Below, piece by piece: positions 62,713-64,000 of a stretch of DNA of 64,000 nt. Under the pieces are notes generated by a model. The model ran no database searches and was not told the DNA's origin. It saw only the letters and a list, made by a program, of their open reading frames with translations. A program made the position numbers and the translations under genes. Positions within the stretch are counted from its first letter, which is position 1. Every line of letters begins with the position of its first letter. Origin of the DNA: Fibrobacter sp. UWB10 (GTDB taxonomy: Bacteria; Fibrobacterota; Fibrobacteria; Fibrobacterales; Fibrobacteraceae); the NCBI RefSeq assembly GCF_900182935.1, contig NZ_FXUE01000002.1, positions 310,001-374,000 on the forward strand, given 5' to 3'.

Positions 62713-64000
62713 ATGGGTGCTTTTATCAAGAAAATTATTCAGATAGCTCTTTTCTCAGCTTGCATTTCCGTTGCCCTTGCAGATACCTGTCCTGCTGCGG
62801 ATGAGCAAATCTGTCCGCCGAGACTTGACCCTGACAGTAGAATTCTTTATGGCCTTCCTGGATGGGAAAATATAAAATATCCTGCCCTTTATGGAGTCCT
62901 TACTGAGGATGATTCTGTTCTTCATGTGGACTTGAGAGCCAATATAAAGTTTGGTGGGACTACTTATAGTGAGGTAACTGTTACAAATAAAGGACGTGTT
63001 TATCTAGGACATTTGCCTAATGATTTTGATTATTCTGACGGAGCTAGGGGATATACTCCTTTTTTAGAAACTACGAAGAAAAAGATAAGACCGCTTTCAG
63101 GCTCATCTTCAATTGGAGTAGTATGGCAGACTATTAATTCTTTGGAAACGTATTCTGTTATTGAGATTGGCCCCTTTAATATTGATGATTTTGAATATCC
63201 AGTATTGTTTCAGGTGATTCTGTATATGAATGGCGAAATCCAGTTCCAGCCATGGGTTAAATGGGGAGATGCTGCCGCATATGCGTATAATGGACAATAT
63301 TATAGTTCTCTTTTGAATAAACTTGTAGGAAAGGACTTGTTTTATCCGAGACTTTATAATGGTGGACATGATGTAATAGCTGATTATAATGCAATGATAA
63401 GTTCAAAAAAAGAACCTTTGGTTTTCGATGGACAATTAAGACCTGGTTGGGTTGCAAAGTCCTTTAATAATATGGGTGTTTCATTTAGTCCTGGCGAGAA
63501 TGGCATTAATGTTTATTTTGGATCGGAAAAGGCTGCTGGTGGTCTTTTTGCGTATGATCATTCTCGTGAACGGCCGGTTGTCGGAAGCTTTAACTATGTG
63601 ACTGTGGAGGCGTATTCGATTTCGTATGGATTTAACCTGAATGCGGAAAGTGCTGTTCCGGTATTCTTTTGGTATTTCGGCAAGGATAATGGAGATTGGA
63701 TAAGTGAAGCTCATGCTGCTAACTATCCATACTTTGTTGATGGCTTTCAACTTAAGCAAACCATGCCTATTTATGCAAAAAAAGACTTACTTTCTGTTTC
63801 CAATAGGCTTCGTTTAAGGGGGGGAGATTTACTTCCGTATTCATGGAAATTTACAACTGCACACGATTATTCTGTGATTTGGCCGATTGCTTACATGGAT
63901 TCCTGGAATGTCGCTGACTCAGCTGTTCAGGATATAGATATGACTAGGGCTGTTGCATTTAAGTTCCAGACATGGGATGATGCTAAGGATAGAGCAATCT
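62713..64000 (+). CDS. Exported protein, N-terminal fragment running off the window end
   Basis: At least 429 residues, open to the end of the window. A signal peptide (KIIQIALFSACISVALA) precedes a Cys-containing N-terminus (DTCPAADEQICPPR). The body is beta-rich: IKFGGTTYSEVTVTNKGRVYLG recalls nidogen-like or adhesin beta-domains, then VIEIGPFNIDDFEYPVLFQV. A GGAG ribosome site precedes ATG 62713, and the gene follows the giant protein by 12 nt, so both are one transcript. No family is assigned with confidence. Confidence 0.7.
   Translation, partial: MGAFIKKIIQIALFSACISVALADTCPAADEQICPPRLDPDSRILYGLPGWENIKYPALYGVLTEDDSVLHVDLRANIKFGGTTYSEVTVTNKGRVYLGHLPNDFDYSDGARGYTPFLETTKKKIRPLSGSSSIGVVWQTINSLETYSVIEIGPFNIDDFEYPVLFQVILYMNGEIQFQPWVKWGDAAAYAYNGQYYSSLLNKLVGKDLFYPRLYNGGHDVIADYNAMISSKKEPLVFDGQLRPGWVAKSFNNMGVSFSPGENGINVYFGSEKAAGGLFAYDHSRERPVVGSFNYVTVEAYSISYGFNLNAESAVPVFFWYFGKDNGDWISEAHAANYPYFVDGFQLKQTMPIYAKKDLLSVSNRLRLRGGDLLPYSWKFTTAHDYSVIWPIAYMDSWNVADSAVQDIDMTRAVAFKFQTWDDAKDRAI

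Overview
The window looks like chromosomal DNA of a Fibrobacter species (phylum Fibrobacterota). The taxonomic markers are three lipoproteins with the 'Fibrobacter succinogenes major paralogous' (FISUMP) domain, poly-serine linkers in secreted proteins, and a cluster of secreted pectin-backbone enzymes that share C-terminal modules. The species cannot be named from this window alone.

Layout. 1-6.5 kb holds housekeeping genes: the RapA C-terminus, proB, scpB, mutS, an HD-domain protein and metF on the opposite strand. 6.6-13.5 kb is a zinc-acquisition locus. It contains a Zur-like Fur-family regulator with palindromes upstream, the ABC importer ZnuA/ZnuC/ZnuB, a ZnuD-like TonB-dependent receptor, and four small unassigned envelope proteins, most of them rich in His or Cys. 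13.5-23.8 kb is a foreign island: two convergent tyrosine recombinases, a serine recombinase, a gene-poor 0.9 kb stretch, a very large single-chain restriction-modification enzyme (ASCH + Mrr nuclease + SF2 helicase + N6-adenine methylase, Type ISP-like), and two tRNA-Arg(UCU) genes in tandem. The tRNAs enclose a 412-bp mobile-element remnant. 24.0-26.0 kb is groES-groEL, with a candidate sigma-54 promoter.

26.5-33.4 kb is a rhamnogalacturonan cluster: one PL11 lyase and two CE12-like acetylesterases, all exported and all carrying a CBM35-like module, followed by a small lipoprotein. 33.4-35.2 kb holds an ArnA-type epimerase/decarboxylase overlapping a GT2 glycosyltransferase. 35.3-42.1 kb has a FISUMP lipoprotein with an exact hexapeptide repeat, then a MoxR / FISUMP lipoprotein / DUF58 / transglutaminase operon. 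42.2-45.5 kb holds dapB, an orphan YejB-like permease, an APH-family kinase and a PTS EIIA-like protein. 45.6-50.0 kb (minus strand) is a surface-polysaccharide group: an outer-membrane beta-barrel and three glycosyltransferases. 50.1-53.8 kb (minus) is a partial type II secretion / type IV pilus-like operon (lipoprotein, GspE/PilB ATPase, three pseudopilins). 53.9-54.8 kb (minus) is a third FISUMP lipoprotein. 55.0-64.0 kb holds a 2577-residue SpvB/RHS-like surface protein and a second exported protein that runs off the window end.

The most unusual elements are the zinc locus with its unassigned envelope components, the ASCH-fused Type ISP-like enzyme in a three-recombinase island, the tRNA-flanked remnant with clustered CAGCACGC repeats, and the exact 6/18-residue periodic repeat in a FISUMP lipoprotein. 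All functional calls come from reading motifs by eye; no database search was run.
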